Source: JBDRHL01 sp043816955 (GTDB lineage: Bacteria > Planctomycetota > Phycisphaerae > Sedimentisphaerales > CAYZTY01). From it: DNA of 56,236 nucleotides. How positions within the stretch are numbered: the stretch's first letter is position 1; each line of letters opens with the position of its first letter. The position numbers were made by a program, and so were the translations under genes. Location of the stretch: NCBI GenBank assembly GCA_043816955.1, contig JBDRHL010000161.1, forward strand, positions 1-56,236, written 5' to 3'. Under the pieces are notes generated by a model. It did no database searches and was not told the origin of the DNA. It saw only the letters and a program-made list of their open reading frames with translations. Shown here piece by piece: positions 6,853 through 16,387 of this stretch.

Positions 6853-9800
6853 GTGATTACAGAAAAGGGATTTGTGCATCTTCATCTCCACAGCCAGTAT
6901 TCACTGCTGGATGGAGCTGTTCGCTTTAATGACCTGTTCAAACAATGCAGTGAACTTGGTATGGATTCAGTGGCACTTACCGACCATGGGAACATGTTCG
7001 GAGTGATTGAGTTTTATACCAAGGCAAGGAAGATGCATATCAAGCCGATAATCGGAATTGAGGCCTATCTGGCGCCGGATTCGAGATTCGAAAAACAAAA
7101 AGCCGGCGGTATAAGCGATGCAGCTTACCACCTGATCCTTCTTGCCGAAAACAACACAGGCTACAGGAATCTTTTGAAGCTGGCAAGCATCGGGTATACC
7201 GAGGGGTTCTACTATCGGCCCAGGATCGACAAGGAGATTCTCGCTGAATTAAGCGAAGGGCTTATCTGCACAAGCGCGTGTCTTAAAGGCCAAATCGCCC
7301 GTACACTTGCCGTCGGCGATGAAAAACACGCCATACAGGCAGCGCAGAGCTATCTCGAAATATTCGGATACGACAGGTTTTTTATCGAGGTTCAGCAGCA
7401 CGAAGGAAGCGATGCTCCAGAGGTCCGCGATATGCTGATAGACCTTGCCGGCAAGATGGGCATCGGCATGGTTGTAACCAATGACGTTCACTTCCTCAAC
7501 TCCGAGGACCATGATGCCCACGATGCGCTGTGCTGCATCAATACCGGCACGATGATCAGCAACCCGAACAGGCTCAGATACCCGACGGATGTTTATCTGA
7601 AAAGCCCTTCTCAGATGCGGGAAATCTTTGCCGACATACCGCAGGCGTGCGACAACACGCTGGCTATTGCGCAAAGGTGTGAAGTCGAGCTTGATTTGAA
7701 AACGCGGCACGCCCCTAAATATATCCCGCCGGACGGCAGCAGCGCTGAAGAGTATCTGACAAGACTCTGCTTCAAGGGAGCAAAAAAACTTTACAAGAGG
7801 GTTACCGGGGAGATTAAATCACGCCTTGATCGTGAACTTGAAGTGATTGCGGGCAAGGGCTTTGCCAGTTATTTTCTGATCGTGTGGGATTTCTGTGACT
7901 TTGCCCGGCGCAACAACATACCCGTCGGTGCCCGTGGAAGCGGCGTAGGCACACTGGCTGGGTATTGCCTAGGCCTTTGTGATGTGGACCCGCTGCGGTA
8001 TGATCTGCTTTTTGAACGATTCATGGACCCGCAGCGAGATGAGATGCCGGACATCGACATCGACATATGCCAGGACGGGCGTGCAAAAGTTATCGATTAT
8101 GTTCGACAAAAATACGGTCAGGTCGCACAGATAATTACCTTCGGCACGATGAAGGCCCGCGCGGTTATCCGCGACGTCTGCCGGGTCATGGATGTTCCCC
8201 TAGCAGAAGCCGACCGTCTTGCCAAACTGGTCCCTGCAACGCTGGGTATCACACTTGATACAGCGATTGAAACTGAGCCTGACCTGAAAAAGGCGTACGA
8301 AGAAAACGAGCAGACGCGGCGAGTGATCAACATATGCAAGAAGATCGAGGGGCTTTGCCGTCATGCCTCGGTACATGCAGCAGGGGTGGTAGTAGCCGAT
8401 GAGCCTTTGACCGATTTTGTCCCCCTGTACAAGCAAAGCGGCTCTGATGACCTTATAACCCAGTTTGACGGCCCGACGGTCGAGCAGGTCGGGCTTCTCA
8501 AGATAGACTTTTTGGGATTACGAACACTCAGCGTGATCGAGCGGGCAAAGGAACTCGTTGAGATGATCCACGGCGAGAAGATTGACCTGCAAAAAATATC
8601 CCTCGATGATCCGAAGGTCTTTGCTATTTTTGGGAGCGGCAGGACAAAGGGAGTGTTTCAGTTCGAGTCCGGCGGAATGCAGGACCTGCTGATGAAGCTC
8701 AAACCCGACCGTATCGAAGATCTGATAGCAGCCAACGCATTATACAGACCCGGACCCATGACGCTCATAGGAGATTTCATAGATCGCAAGCACGGCGTCA
8801 AATGGGAAGTTCCACACCCGATTATGCACGAGATTCTGGAAGAAACTTTTGGAATCATGATCTACCAGGAACAGGTAATGCGAATCTGCAACCGTCTGGG
8901 CGACATCCCGCTGCGCGAGGCTTACACGCTTATCAAGGCAATAAGCAAAAAGAAACTGAAAGTCATTGCCAAGGAGCGCGAACGCTTCATTAAAGGTTGT
9001 GTTGAAAAGGGCCTCGACGAGCGGCAGGCGGCAGAAATCTTTGAGCTTATCGAACGATTTGCCGGTTATGGTTTTAATAAGAGCCATTCCACGCGATATG
9101 CCTTTATAGCCTATCAGACAGCCTATATGAAGGCTTATTGGCCCGTGGAGTTTATGGCAGCGCTGCTGACCTACGAAATGGGCTCTACTGACAAAATCGT
9201 TGAGTACATCAGTGAATGTAAAGATATGAATATCGAAGTTGCTCCGCCGGATATTAACGAGAGCTTCACCGACTTTACCGTTGTGTATGAACAGGGCAGG
9301 GAGGATAAAGCTACAGGCATGATCCGCTTTGGCCTGGGGGCGGTAAAAGGCGTAGGCGAAAAAGCTGTTGAGCAGATCATCAAGGCCAGGCAGGAAACCG
9401 GCAGATTCAAAAGTCTGTTTCATTTTTGCGAGACCGTTGATCTTCGCGTTGCCAACAAGCAGGTGATCGACGCTTTGATCAAGGCCGGCGTTTTCGACAG
9501 GCTTGGCGGAAGCCGGCATCAGATGATAGCCGGCCTTGAAAAAGCCATGGAGATAGGCGCTCGTGCCCAGTCTGACGCAATAAAGGGGCAGATGACATTT
9601 TTCAGCGATCTTGGGGGTGATGAAAAATTTGAGCAGGACAAGGCCCGGCTGCCCGACGTTCCCGCCTGGTCTGAAATGCAGATGCTCAATTACGAAAAGG
9701 ATGTGCTGGGCTTTTATATTACCAGGAATCCGCTGAGCAGACACGCCGAAACGATAGGTGCCTATTCGAGTGTGAACACAGGTCAGCTTGATGCAAGCCT

Positions 9801-10344
9801 TGAGGGACGTGAAATCGTCATCGGCGGAATGATCAAGAATATTCGCAACATTGTAACTCGCAACGGCCGAAATGCCGGAGCCAAGATGGCTGTCGCTGTT
9901 CTTGAAGACCTTCAGGGAACTGTGGAGGTGGTCTTTTTCCCTGACGCACTGGAGGAAAATTCGGAACAGCTTCTGATTGACAACATTGTCTTTATACGCG
10001 GTAAAGTCGACTGCCGGAGGGAGGTGCCGAATATTATCGCAGGCAAAATCCTTCCGCTGGAAGATGCCGAAGAGAAACTCACCGCTGAAGTGCACATAAA
10101 CCTCACTGCTGCTGATATTACTACCGAAAAAGTCAACCGGATAAAAAGCATCTGCATGAGCCACAGGGGCAATAGCCCAGTATATGTATCACTGCGTACG
10201 GAAAAAGGACGAGTCTCAATGGTTGCAGGCGATGGCTTCCACGTCAAGCCGGACGTGGAGTTCTGCAGAAAGATGAGGCAGCTTGTCGGTGTCGGCAATT
10301 TTGATTTCGGCAAATGCGACGCCGGTACAGGATTTAACCGCTGA
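6853..10344 (+). CDS. dnaE: DNA polymerase III alpha subunit (DnaE)
   Basis: Replicative C-family DNA polymerase. The N-terminal PHP domain begins with FVHLHLHSQYSLLDG. The palm carries the catalytic aspartates in PDIDIDI, the fingers include the GARGSGVGTLAGYCLGL segment, and tandem helix-hairpin-helix and C-terminal OB-fold (around VIGGMIKNIRNI) regions follow. Length (about 1163 residues) is typical of DnaE1. I prefer the GTG start at 6853, which places the PHP motif at the N-terminus as usual, follows GGAAGGA at 6838-6844 and is compatible with the promoter at 6787-6815. An in-frame ATG at 6814, adding 13 residues, cannot be excluded. It heads a run with tmk and holB, other DNA-replication genes. 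Confidence 0.95.
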   Translation: MITEKGFVHLHLHSQYSLLDGAVRFNDLFKQCSELGMDSVALTDHGNMFGVIEFYTKARKMHIKPIIGIEAYLAPDSRFEKQKAGGISDAAYHLILLAENNTGYRNLLKLASIGYTEGFYYRPRIDKEILAELSEGLICTSACLKGQIARTLAVGDEKHAIQAAQSYLEIFGYDRFFIEVQQHEGSDAPEVRDMLIDLAGKMGIGMVVTNDVHFLNSEDHDAHDALCCINTGTMISNPNRLRYPTDVYLKSPSQMREIFADIPQACDNTLAIAQRCEVELDLKTRHAPKYIPPDGSSAEEYLTRLCFKGAKKLYKRVTGEIKSRLDRELEVIAGKGFASYFLIVWDFCDFARRNNIPVGARGSGVGTLAGYCLGLCDVDPLRYDLLFERFMDPQRDEMPDIDIDICQDGRAKVIDYVRQKYGQVAQIITFGTMKARAVIRDVCRVMDVPLAEADRLAKLVPATLGITLDTAIETEPDLKKAYEENEQTRRVINICKKIEGLCRHASVHAAGVVVADEPLTDFVPLYKQSGSDDLITQFDGPTVEQVGLLKIDFLGLRTLSVIERAKELVEMIHGEKIDLQKISLDDPKVFAIFGSGRTKGVFQFESGGMQDLLMKLKPDRIEDLIAANALYRPGPMTLIGDFIDRKHGVKWEVPHPIMHEILEETFGIMIYQEQVMRICNRLGDIPLREAYTLIKAISKKKLKVIAKERERFIKGCVEKGLDERQAAEIFELIERFAGYGFNKSHSTRYAFIAYQTAYMKAYWPVEFMAALLTYEMGSTDKIVEYISECKDMNIEVAPPDINESFTDFTVVYEQGREDKATGMIRFGLGAVKGVGEKAVEQIIKARQETGRFKSLFHFCETVDLRVANKQVIDALIKAGVFDRLGGSRHQMIAGLEKAMEIGARAQSDAIKGQMTFFSDLGGDEKFEQDKARLPDVPAWSEMQMLNYEKDVLGFYITRNPLSRHAETIGAYSSVNTGQLDASLEGREIVIGGMIKNIRNIVTRNGRNAGAKMAVAVLEDLQGTVEVVFFPDALEENSEQLLIDNIVFIRGKVDCRREVPNIIAGKILPLEDAEEKLTAEVHINLTAADITTEKVNRIKSICMSHRGNSPVYVSLRTEKGRVSMVAGDGFHVKPDVEFCRKMRQLVGVGNFDFGKCDAGTGFNR

Positions 10345-10361
10345 AGATCAGCCGGGATTGT

Positions 10362-11129
10362 GTGTTGAAGTTTATGCCGGACATTTTTGAAATACTGCGA
10401 AAACGATGGGCCGAAGCGATTCTGGTCGCTGCTTTTCATCTGGGCGTCCTGATTCTGATGATACAGCTCAGCGAACGCTCCACACAACCGCAAAACGCAG
10501 CCGGCCTGTACACTCCCGGCTGGCTGGTGTTTCTCATGGCAACTGCTGCTGCTGTCGTCGCGGTGCTATGGCAGATGCTCAGCATAGGCTTTTTACGAAC
10601 AGCTTATACCGGGGGCACAGCGAGTCAGGAGCCGGCTTCATTGATCATTACAGGCAGACACTTCTTCTGGCGAATGATACGTTTTCAGATTCTCTTCACG
10701 GTTTTATATTTCGCCGTATCTTTTATAATACTCGAGCTTCTGAATCTGCTTGTTTTTGACAGGACCGGCCAAAAGCTTTCGCCGAAGATTATTCACCTTG
10801 TTATGCAGCTGGTCTTTATCATTCTGCTCAAGCCTATGCTGCTGGTTCCGGCGATAATAATCGTTCGTGATTGTACGGTTCGGGAAGGATTCGGCCTTAT
10901 GAGAAACTACAGACTGCGCAGGGCGAAAATGCTGCTCGGTGTGTTTTTTATTTGCTTTGCCGTATTTTTTGTGCTTTCATTTGTACAGGGTCTGACAAAA
11001 GATAAAAGCCTGCTTGGATACGTCGTTGCAGGTGCCAACCTGACAGCCGCAGCGGCCTTGACCCTGCTCATTTATCTGGCGGCAACTGCATTTGTTGCTT
11101 CTGAAACCGACATACAAACCAGGAATTAA
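10362..11129 (+). CDS. Integral membrane protein of unknown function
   Basis: The product has about six hydrophobic helices, for example VAAFHLGVLILMIQL, WLVFLMATAAAVVAVLWQML and LLGVFFICFAVFFVLSF. A short basic segment (MRNYRLRRAKM) sits between the last helices. No family recognised. The start is GTG at 10362; ATG at 10374 is an alternative. It lies 17 bases after dnaE and 2 bases before tmk, so it is inside the replication operon, but nothing in the sequence links it to replication. Confidence 0.75.
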   Translation: MLKFMPDIFEILRKRWAEAILVAAFHLGVLILMIQLSERSTQPQNAAGLYTPGWLVFLMATAAAVVAVLWQMLSIGFLRTAYTGGTASQEPASLIITGRHFFWRMIRFQILFTVLYFAVSFIILELLNLLVFDRTGQKLSPKIIHLVMQLVFIILLKPMLLVPAIIIVRDCTVREGFGLMRNYRLRRAKMLLGVFFICFAVFFVLSFVQGLTKDKSLLGYVVAGANLTAAAALTLLIYLAATAFVASETDIQTRN

Positions 11130-11131
11130 AA

Positions 11132-11764
11132 GTGCAGCAAAAACTCAAAGGCAAATTCGTGGTCATTGACGGGCCTGACGGGTGTGGAAAAACCACCCAG
11201 GTTACGCTGCTGGCAAAATGGGCTCGTGAGCGCAGTATTGATACCGTTTCCTTCCGCGATCCGGGAACGACCCCGATCGGTGAAAGAATACGACAGATTC
11301 TCCTGGATCCCTCTAACACAGCTATGTGCATCAGGACCGAGCTTCTGCTATACATGGCTGCACGGGCACAACTCTTGTCAGAGCAGATCGAACCTTCACT
11401 GAAGGCCGGCAGATTTGTTATACTGGACCGATGGCTTTCGAGCACCTGTGCTTATCAGGGTTTTGCAGGCGAATTTGGTGAGCGAAACGTCCTGGATGTT
11501 GCCGAGCATACTTTGCAGCGCATCTGGCCTGACCTTACTTTTATACTTGACGTTGACCTGAACACGAGCAAGGGCAGACTCAAAGACAACCGTGACAGAA
11601 TGGAGCAAAAGAGCCTTGCATATTGTCAAAAGGTCAGGCAGGGCTTTTTGAATTTTGCCGGGAACCGAGACAACGTTGTTATTGTGGAAGCAAAGGCCGC
11701 CATACAGGATGTCCATGCAACAATAATCCGGGAGCTGACGAGGCGGATTTGCAATGTCGATTAA
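11132..11764 (+). CDS. tmk: Thymidylate kinase (Tmk)
   Basis: Phosphorylates dTMP to dTDP. The P-loop GPDGCGKTTQ is near the N-terminus (residues 14-23), the DR(W) motif is LDRWLSSTCAYQ, and the protein ends after the nucleoside-binding helices at 210 residues, the family length. The start codon is GTG. The gene overlaps holB by 11 bases, a tight coupling also seen in the tmk-holB clusters of other bacteria. Confidence 0.92.
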   Translation: MQQKLKGKFVVIDGPDGCGKTTQVTLLAKWARERSIDTVSFRDPGTTPIGERIRQILLDPSNTAMCIRTELLLYMAARAQLLSEQIEPSLKAGRFVILDRWLSSTCAYQGFAGEFGERNVLDVAEHTLQRIWPDLTFILDVDLNTSKGRLKDNRDRMEQKSLAYCQKVRQGFLNFAGNRDNVVIVEAKAAIQDVHATIIRELTRRICNVD

Positions 11765-12899
11765 AGAAGTTTTCTCCCAGGATAAAGCGATATCGTTGCT
11801 TCAACGGGCCTTGGCAGCCCAAAAGGTGCCCCATTCCTACATATTTGCCGGCCCCGAAGGCGTGGGCAGGTTCAAGACCGCCCTGGAATGGGCAAAAGTT
11901 CTGCTCTGCAAAGACAGAATACAATCGCCTCGGCCTGACATAAGGACATCTGGTGCAGAATCTTTTGATAGCTGCGGCCAGTGTGAATCCTGTCGATTGT
12001 TTGTCAGCGGCGCTCACCCGGACTTTCACCATGTTTACAAGGAACTCCAGCCGTACACCCGGCAGGGCAAGGGAAAGCCCCCCCCTGTACAATTGCCTAT
12101 CGATGTTATCCGGGAATTTCTGATAGAAAAAATCTCCGCCAAGCCGATTGTCTCAAACGCCAAGGTTTTTGTGGTCAGTGAGGCTGAGAAACTTAACAAC
12201 GCTTCACAAAATGCGCTTTTGAAGGTCCTTGAAGAGCCGGCAGGCAATAGCTTCATCATACTTATTTGCACAAGGCTCGATAAGCTGCTGCCGACAACTC
12301 AGTCACGCTGTCAGATAGTTCGCTTCGGCCCGATCGAGGAACAGAGAATTATCGAAAAACTCAACACCCTCGGATGCGATAAATCTCAGGCGCTTTACTG
12401 GTCGCGATTCTCACAAGGCTCGCTCGGCATGGCGATGATCTGGGCAAAACTCGATGGGGAGGAGGGGGCAGTCTACCGGTTCAAAAAGGAACTGATCGAA
12501 AGATTGGCCGGTTATACCTTAGCTGATGCACTGGATTTTGCCGAGTGGATTGTCAATTCTGCCAAGCGGTTCTCCTCGGAACTGGCGGATATACAAAAAG
12601 ACACAAGTAAAACTGACATAAACAGAGTCGTACTAAAAAATATAATCAGGATGATTTCGGCCGCTTTTTCCGATGCTATGAAGGTCGCGGGCGGCATCTC
12701 AGCAGAACTGGTCAACTCCGATCAGGCCCGATTGATAAATAAACTGTCGGAAAAATTCGATACCGATTCAGCAGCCCAAAAAGTGGAAAAAACATATAAG
12801 TCAATGGGCTGGGTCGATGCCAACGTTAATGAAAAGCTGATCATCGAGGAGCTATTGCTAAATCTTGTTAATCCTGATACAATACGGTTTTGGGGTTAA
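11754..12899 (+). CDS. holB: DNA polymerase III delta' subunit (HolB-type clamp loader)
   Basis: AAA+ clamp-loader subunit. The Walker A region reads GPEGVGRFKTA, with Arg at the usual Lys position, as in delta' subunits that do not hydrolyse ATP. A zinc module CGQCESC is present, then the SRC motif (QSRCQIVRF) that reaches into the neighbouring subunit. At 381 residues it is slightly long for delta'. DnaX/tau shares the fold, but DnaX normally keeps an intact P-loop and is longer. The start overlaps tmk; ricT follows 21 bases later. Confidence 0.88.
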   Translation: MSIKEVFSQDKAISLLQRALAAQKVPHSYIFAGPEGVGRFKTALEWAKVLLCKDRIQSPRPDIRTSGAESFDSCGQCESCRLFVSGAHPDFHHVYKELQPYTRQGKGKPPPVQLPIDVIREFLIEKISAKPIVSNAKVFVVSEAEKLNNASQNALLKVLEEPAGNSFIILICTRLDKLLPTTQSRCQIVRFGPIEEQRIIEKLNTLGCDKSQALYWSRFSQGSLGMAMIWAKLDGEEGAVYRFKKELIERLAGYTLADALDFAEWIVNSAKRFSSELADIQKDTSKTDINRVVLKNIIRMISAAFSDAMKVAGGISAELVNSDQARLINKLSEKFDTDSAAQKVEKTYKSMGWVDANVNEKLIIEELLLNLVNPDTIRFWG

Positions 12900-12920
12900 C
12901 CAATAAATCCGGATAATTAT

Positions 12921-13934
12921 ATGGCAAATGGTGAAAACATAACAACCAGGCAGACCAAGCCCAAAGGAGCCGGCCAGAAGCTGATGCTGGTCCGGTACGG
13001 CAAAATGGGCCACATGGGATGGTTTGAACACCACGAAAAACATATTCCAAAACTTCATATGCGCGTAATCCTTCAAACCGAACGTGGCCTTGAGATTGGC
13101 GAGGTAGTCGGGCCTTTCTGTTATCGCGGCGGGCAGTTCAGGCAAAGCCGTGAGCAGGTAAACAGTTATTTTCAGGCCCAGGGCGCGAAAGAGGAAATTC
13201 CCACTGCCGGCACTGTCGTCCGGTTTGCAAATACACAGGACATTATAGAAGAGCGACACCTTGAAAAAAACGCCAGAGAGGAGATGCAATGCTGCAAGCG
13301 ATTTGTAAAGGAGCTTAACCTTAAAATGAGGCTCGTCGAGGCCGAACACATCTTCGGCGGAGAACGCATTATATTCTACTTTACCGCCGAAGGCAGGGTA
13401 GACTTTCGTGAACTGGTCAAAAAACTTGCTCACGAATACCAGACACGCATAGAGATGCGCCAGATCGGCTCGCGCGATGAGGCAAAGCTGCTGTCGGATG
13501 TCGAGGTTTGTGGACAGGAATGCTGCTGTAAACGTTTCCTCAAAATTCTAAAGCCTGTGAACATGCGAATGGCCAAGCTCCAGAAGGCCACCCTGGATCC
13601 ATCTAAAATTTCCGGCTATTGCGGACGTCTGCGCTGCTGTTTGCGATATGAAGACGAGACTTACACCGATTTGAAAAGGCAACTGCCAAGGAAAAACAGC
13701 CGTGTCAAATGTTCTTACGGCCTGGGCAGAGTCGTTGACACGCAGGTCCTCACCCAACTGGTGGTTATTCAGACCGATGACGGAAAGGAATTTGCTTTGC
13801 CTTTCGAGGAAATTGAAATTGTAACCGAGGCCCCGGCAGAGGCAAATGACAAAAATGACTTTGAACAGGACACAGGCGAACAGGATAGCCTTGAGGAAGA
13901 AGCTGATACCACCAACCAGGCAGAGGAAAACTGA
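12921..13934 (+). CDS. ricT: PSP1-domain protein, RicT/YaaT family
   Basis: The PSP1 C-terminal domain is recognised from AKLQKATLDPSKISGYCGRLRCCL and the cysteine-rich ECCCKRFLK segment. In Bacillus the homologue YaaT (RicT), with RicA and RicF, forms an Fe-S-bearing complex that assists RNase Y and affects sporulation and biofilm; whether that holds here is unknown. The cysteines are consistent with a metal or cluster site. The last ~35 residues are strongly acidic and probably disordered. Its position between holB and metG matches the Firmicute order. Confidence 0.85.
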   Translation: MANGENITTRQTKPKGAGQKLMLVRYGKMGHMGWFEHHEKHIPKLHMRVILQTERGLEIGEVVGPFCYRGGQFRQSREQVNSYFQAQGAKEEIPTAGTVVRFANTQDIIEERHLEKNAREEMQCCKRFVKELNLKMRLVEAEHIFGGERIIFYFTAEGRVDFRELVKKLAHEYQTRIEMRQIGSRDEAKLLSDVEVCGQECCCKRFLKILKPVNMRMAKLQKATLDPSKISGYCGRLRCCLRYEDETYTDLKRQLPRKNSRVKCSYGLGRVVDTQVLTQLVVIQTDDGKEFALPFEEIEIVTEAPAEANDKNDFEQDTGEQDSLEEEADTTNQAEEN

Positions 13935-15937
13935 TGGCTCGAAACATTGTGGTAACTTCTGCCCTTCCCTATGCCAACGGCCCTATCCATATAGGACATC
14001 TTGTCGAATATATTCAGACCGATATATGGGTGCGGTACCACAGATGTATTGGGAACAGGTGCCTTTACTTCTGCGCGGATGACACTCACGGCACACCCAT
14101 TATGATCCGCGCTCGCCAGGAGGGTATCAGCCCGGAGAAGCTGATAGAGCGGGTGCACAGCGAACACAAGGCTGACTTTGACCGCTTTTACGTGGAATTC
14201 GACAATTACTATTCCACGCATTCAGAGGAGAACAGGCACCTCAGCGAGCTGATCTACAATCGTGTCAAAGAGCGAAACTCGATTGTCAAACGCAGCGTAG
14301 AGCAGGCATACTGCGAGAAATGTTCGATGTGGCTGCCTGATAGATATGTCAAAGGCACATGCCCGCGCTGCAAGGCAGACGACCAGTACGGCGACTCGTG
14401 CGACGCCTGCGGCGGAACACACCAGCCCACAGAGCTGATAAACGCAAGATGCGCCCAGTGCGGCACACCGCCTGTGCGCAGAAGCAGTGAGCATTATTTC
14501 TTCAGGGTCGCTGACTACGAGCAGGACTTAAAACGCCTGATTAAAAACGGCTACACACAAAAATCCGTCGCAAACAAGCTCGATGAATGGTTCAATACAG
14601 GCCTGAAGGACTGGGACATTTCGCGCGACGGGCCTTACTTCGGTTTCAAAATACCCGGCGAGCAGAACAAGTTCTTCTATGTCTGGCTTGACGCGCCGAT
14701 AGGTTATATCGCCAGTGCCAAAAACTACTGCGACAGACAAGGCCTTGACTTCGAAGAGGTATGGAACAGCGAGGACTGGGAACTTTACCATTTTATCGGC
14801 AAAGACATCATGTATTTCCACGCCCTGTTCTGGCCGGCAATGCTCATTGGCGCGGGATTCAAAACCGCAAACAAACTTTTTGTGCATGGATTTCTTATTA
14901 TCAACGGCGAAAAAATGAGCAAATCCAAAGGAACATTTGTCAAGGCATCAACATATCTGAAATACCTCGATCCGGAATACCTGCGATACTATTACGCAGG
15001 CAAACTCAGCGGCGGCGTGGAAGATATTGACCTGAGCCTTTCGGATTTTGTCAACAGGGTAAATTCGGATATGGTCGGCAAGCTCGCCAACCTGGCTTCA
15101 CGCTGCGGCCCGATGCTCACAAAAAAGCTCAGCGGGCGAATGGGTCAGAGCGACCGCACCGGCTTGGAGCTTATCGAAAAGCTGCGATCGGCCAGGACTC
15201 GGATAATCAGTGATTACGAAAAGCTCAACTACGCTTCCGTGGTAAGAACCGTTACCTCTCTTGCTGACGAGGTAAACAGGTTTGTCGAACGGAACGAGCC
15301 GTGGAAAACCATTAAAAACGACGCCGAAAAAACCCGCTGTACAATTACCACTGTCCTAAATGCCGTTCGGATTCTGACTGTTTATCTGAAACCCGTGCTG
15401 CCGGAATACGCCCGGAAGATCGAACGGTTTCTTAACATAGAGCCTTTGATGTTCTCCGACGTCGATACCACCCTGGAGGACCACCATATAAATACTTTTG
15501 AACGACTCATAGAACGAGTTGAAATGGATAAGGTAATAGCCATGACCGAAGCAAGCAAAGAAACTCAGGACTCGAAAAATATTCAGCCTGTCACGCAGGA
15601 ACCCCTTGAATCACAGTGTACTATCGAAGACTTTATGAAGATTGATCTGCGCATCGCGCGCATCATCTCGGCGCAGGCAGTTGAGGGCGCCGACAAGCTG
15701 CTTTGCCTTGAGCTTGATATCGGGGGTATTCGAAAAAATGTCTTTGCAGGCATCGCTAAGGCTTATAAGCCGGAAGAGCTGGTTGACAGGATTGTTGTTT
15801 GTGCAGCCAATCTCAAGCCTCGCAGGATGAAGTTCGGCGTTTCAGAAGGCATGATACTCGCCGCCGGCCCGGGCGAGAGTGATATCTTCCTGCTTGGTGT
15901 TGATAGCGGCGCAAAGCCGGGTCAGAGGGTACATTAA
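13934..15937 (+). CDS. metG: Methionyl-tRNA synthetase (MetG)
   Basis: Class I aminoacyl-tRNA synthetase charging tRNA-Met. The HIGH signature appears as PIHIGHL near residue 18 and the KMSKS loop as EKMSKSKGTF. A double zinc knuckle is visible (CEKC, CPRC, CDAC, CAQC). After the anticodon-binding helices, the last ~105 residues form a Trbp111/EMAP-type tRNA-binding domain (FMKIDLRIARIISA onward), used for dimerisation. Length is 667 residues. The start overlaps the ricT stop by one base (TGATG). Confidence 0.95.
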   Translation: MARNIVVTSALPYANGPIHIGHLVEYIQTDIWVRYHRCIGNRCLYFCADDTHGTPIMIRARQEGISPEKLIERVHSEHKADFDRFYVEFDNYYSTHSEENRHLSELIYNRVKERNSIVKRSVEQAYCEKCSMWLPDRYVKGTCPRCKADDQYGDSCDACGGTHQPTELINARCAQCGTPPVRRSSEHYFFRVADYEQDLKRLIKNGYTQKSVANKLDEWFNTGLKDWDISRDGPYFGFKIPGEQNKFFYVWLDAPIGYIASAKNYCDRQGLDFEEVWNSEDWELYHFIGKDIMYFHALFWPAMLIGAGFKTANKLFVHGFLIINGEKMSKSKGTFVKASTYLKYLDPEYLRYYYAGKLSGGVEDIDLSLSDFVNRVNSDMVGKLANLASRCGPMLTKKLSGRMGQSDRTGLELIEKLRSARTRIISDYEKLNYASVVRTVTSLADEVNRFVERNEPWKTIKNDAEKTRCTITTVLNAVRILTVYLKPVLPEYARKIERFLNIEPLMFSDVDTTLEDHHINTFERLIERVEMDKVIAMTEASKETQDSKNIQPVTQEPLESQCTIEDFMKIDLRIARIISAQAVEGADKLLCLELDIGGIRKNVFAGIAKAYKPEELVDRIVVCAANLKPRRMKFGVSEGMILAAGPGESDIFLLGVDSGAKPGQRVH

Positions 15938-15979
15938 AAAACCGAACATTTGCAAAGATAGCCTGATACCCGATAAAAA

Positions 15980-16366
15980 ATGAAAAAAGATATTAAAGAA
16001 ATTGCCCGGCTGGATGGTCGTTACGCACCTCAGGCGCTGAAATTTGTCTATGAGGGGCTGGGCTACACGATAAACAGGCTGGCGGACAGCGACTTTACCG
16101 CAAAACACATTAGCGGCACCGAACTTTGTGACGGCCTGCGACAAAAGGCGCTTGAGAGATGGGGCAGACTCGCTGCGATGGTGCTGAATCACTGGGGTAT
16201 ACGAACCACGCGCGACTTTGGTGAAATCGTTTATCTGATGATCGAGCACAAGTGGATGAGCGCCCAGCCCCATGATTCGATTGATGACTTCAACGATATT
16301 TACGACTTTCGGAAAGCCTTCGAAGATGAGTTTGAATTCGAGGATTTCAGTGAAACTGCTCAATAA
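15980..16366 (+). CDS. Minf_1886 family protein
   Basis: A 128-residue soluble protein found mainly in Planctomycetes and Verrucomicrobia and recognised from RYAPQALKFVYEGLGYT, ELCDGLRQKALERWG, the GIRTTRDFGEIVYLMIEH segment and the acidic C-terminus (YDFRKAFEDEFEFE). Function unknown. The gene lies 43 bases after metG and 22 before the amidohydrolase, in the same direction, so co-transcription is likely. It is a useful taxonomic marker. Confidence 0.85.
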   Translation: MKKDIKEIARLDGRYAPQALKFVYEGLGYTINRLADSDFTAKHISGTELCDGLRQKALERWGRLAAMVLNHWGIRTTRDFGEIVYLMIEHKWMSAQPHDSIDDFNDIYDFRKAFEDEFEFEDFSETAQ

Positions 16367-16387
16367 TATCTGTAAAGGGAAACACAG

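Noticed and set aside
8740..10164. 474-codon minus-strand frame inside dnaE
   Set aside because: Antisense shadow; no domain and no start signals.
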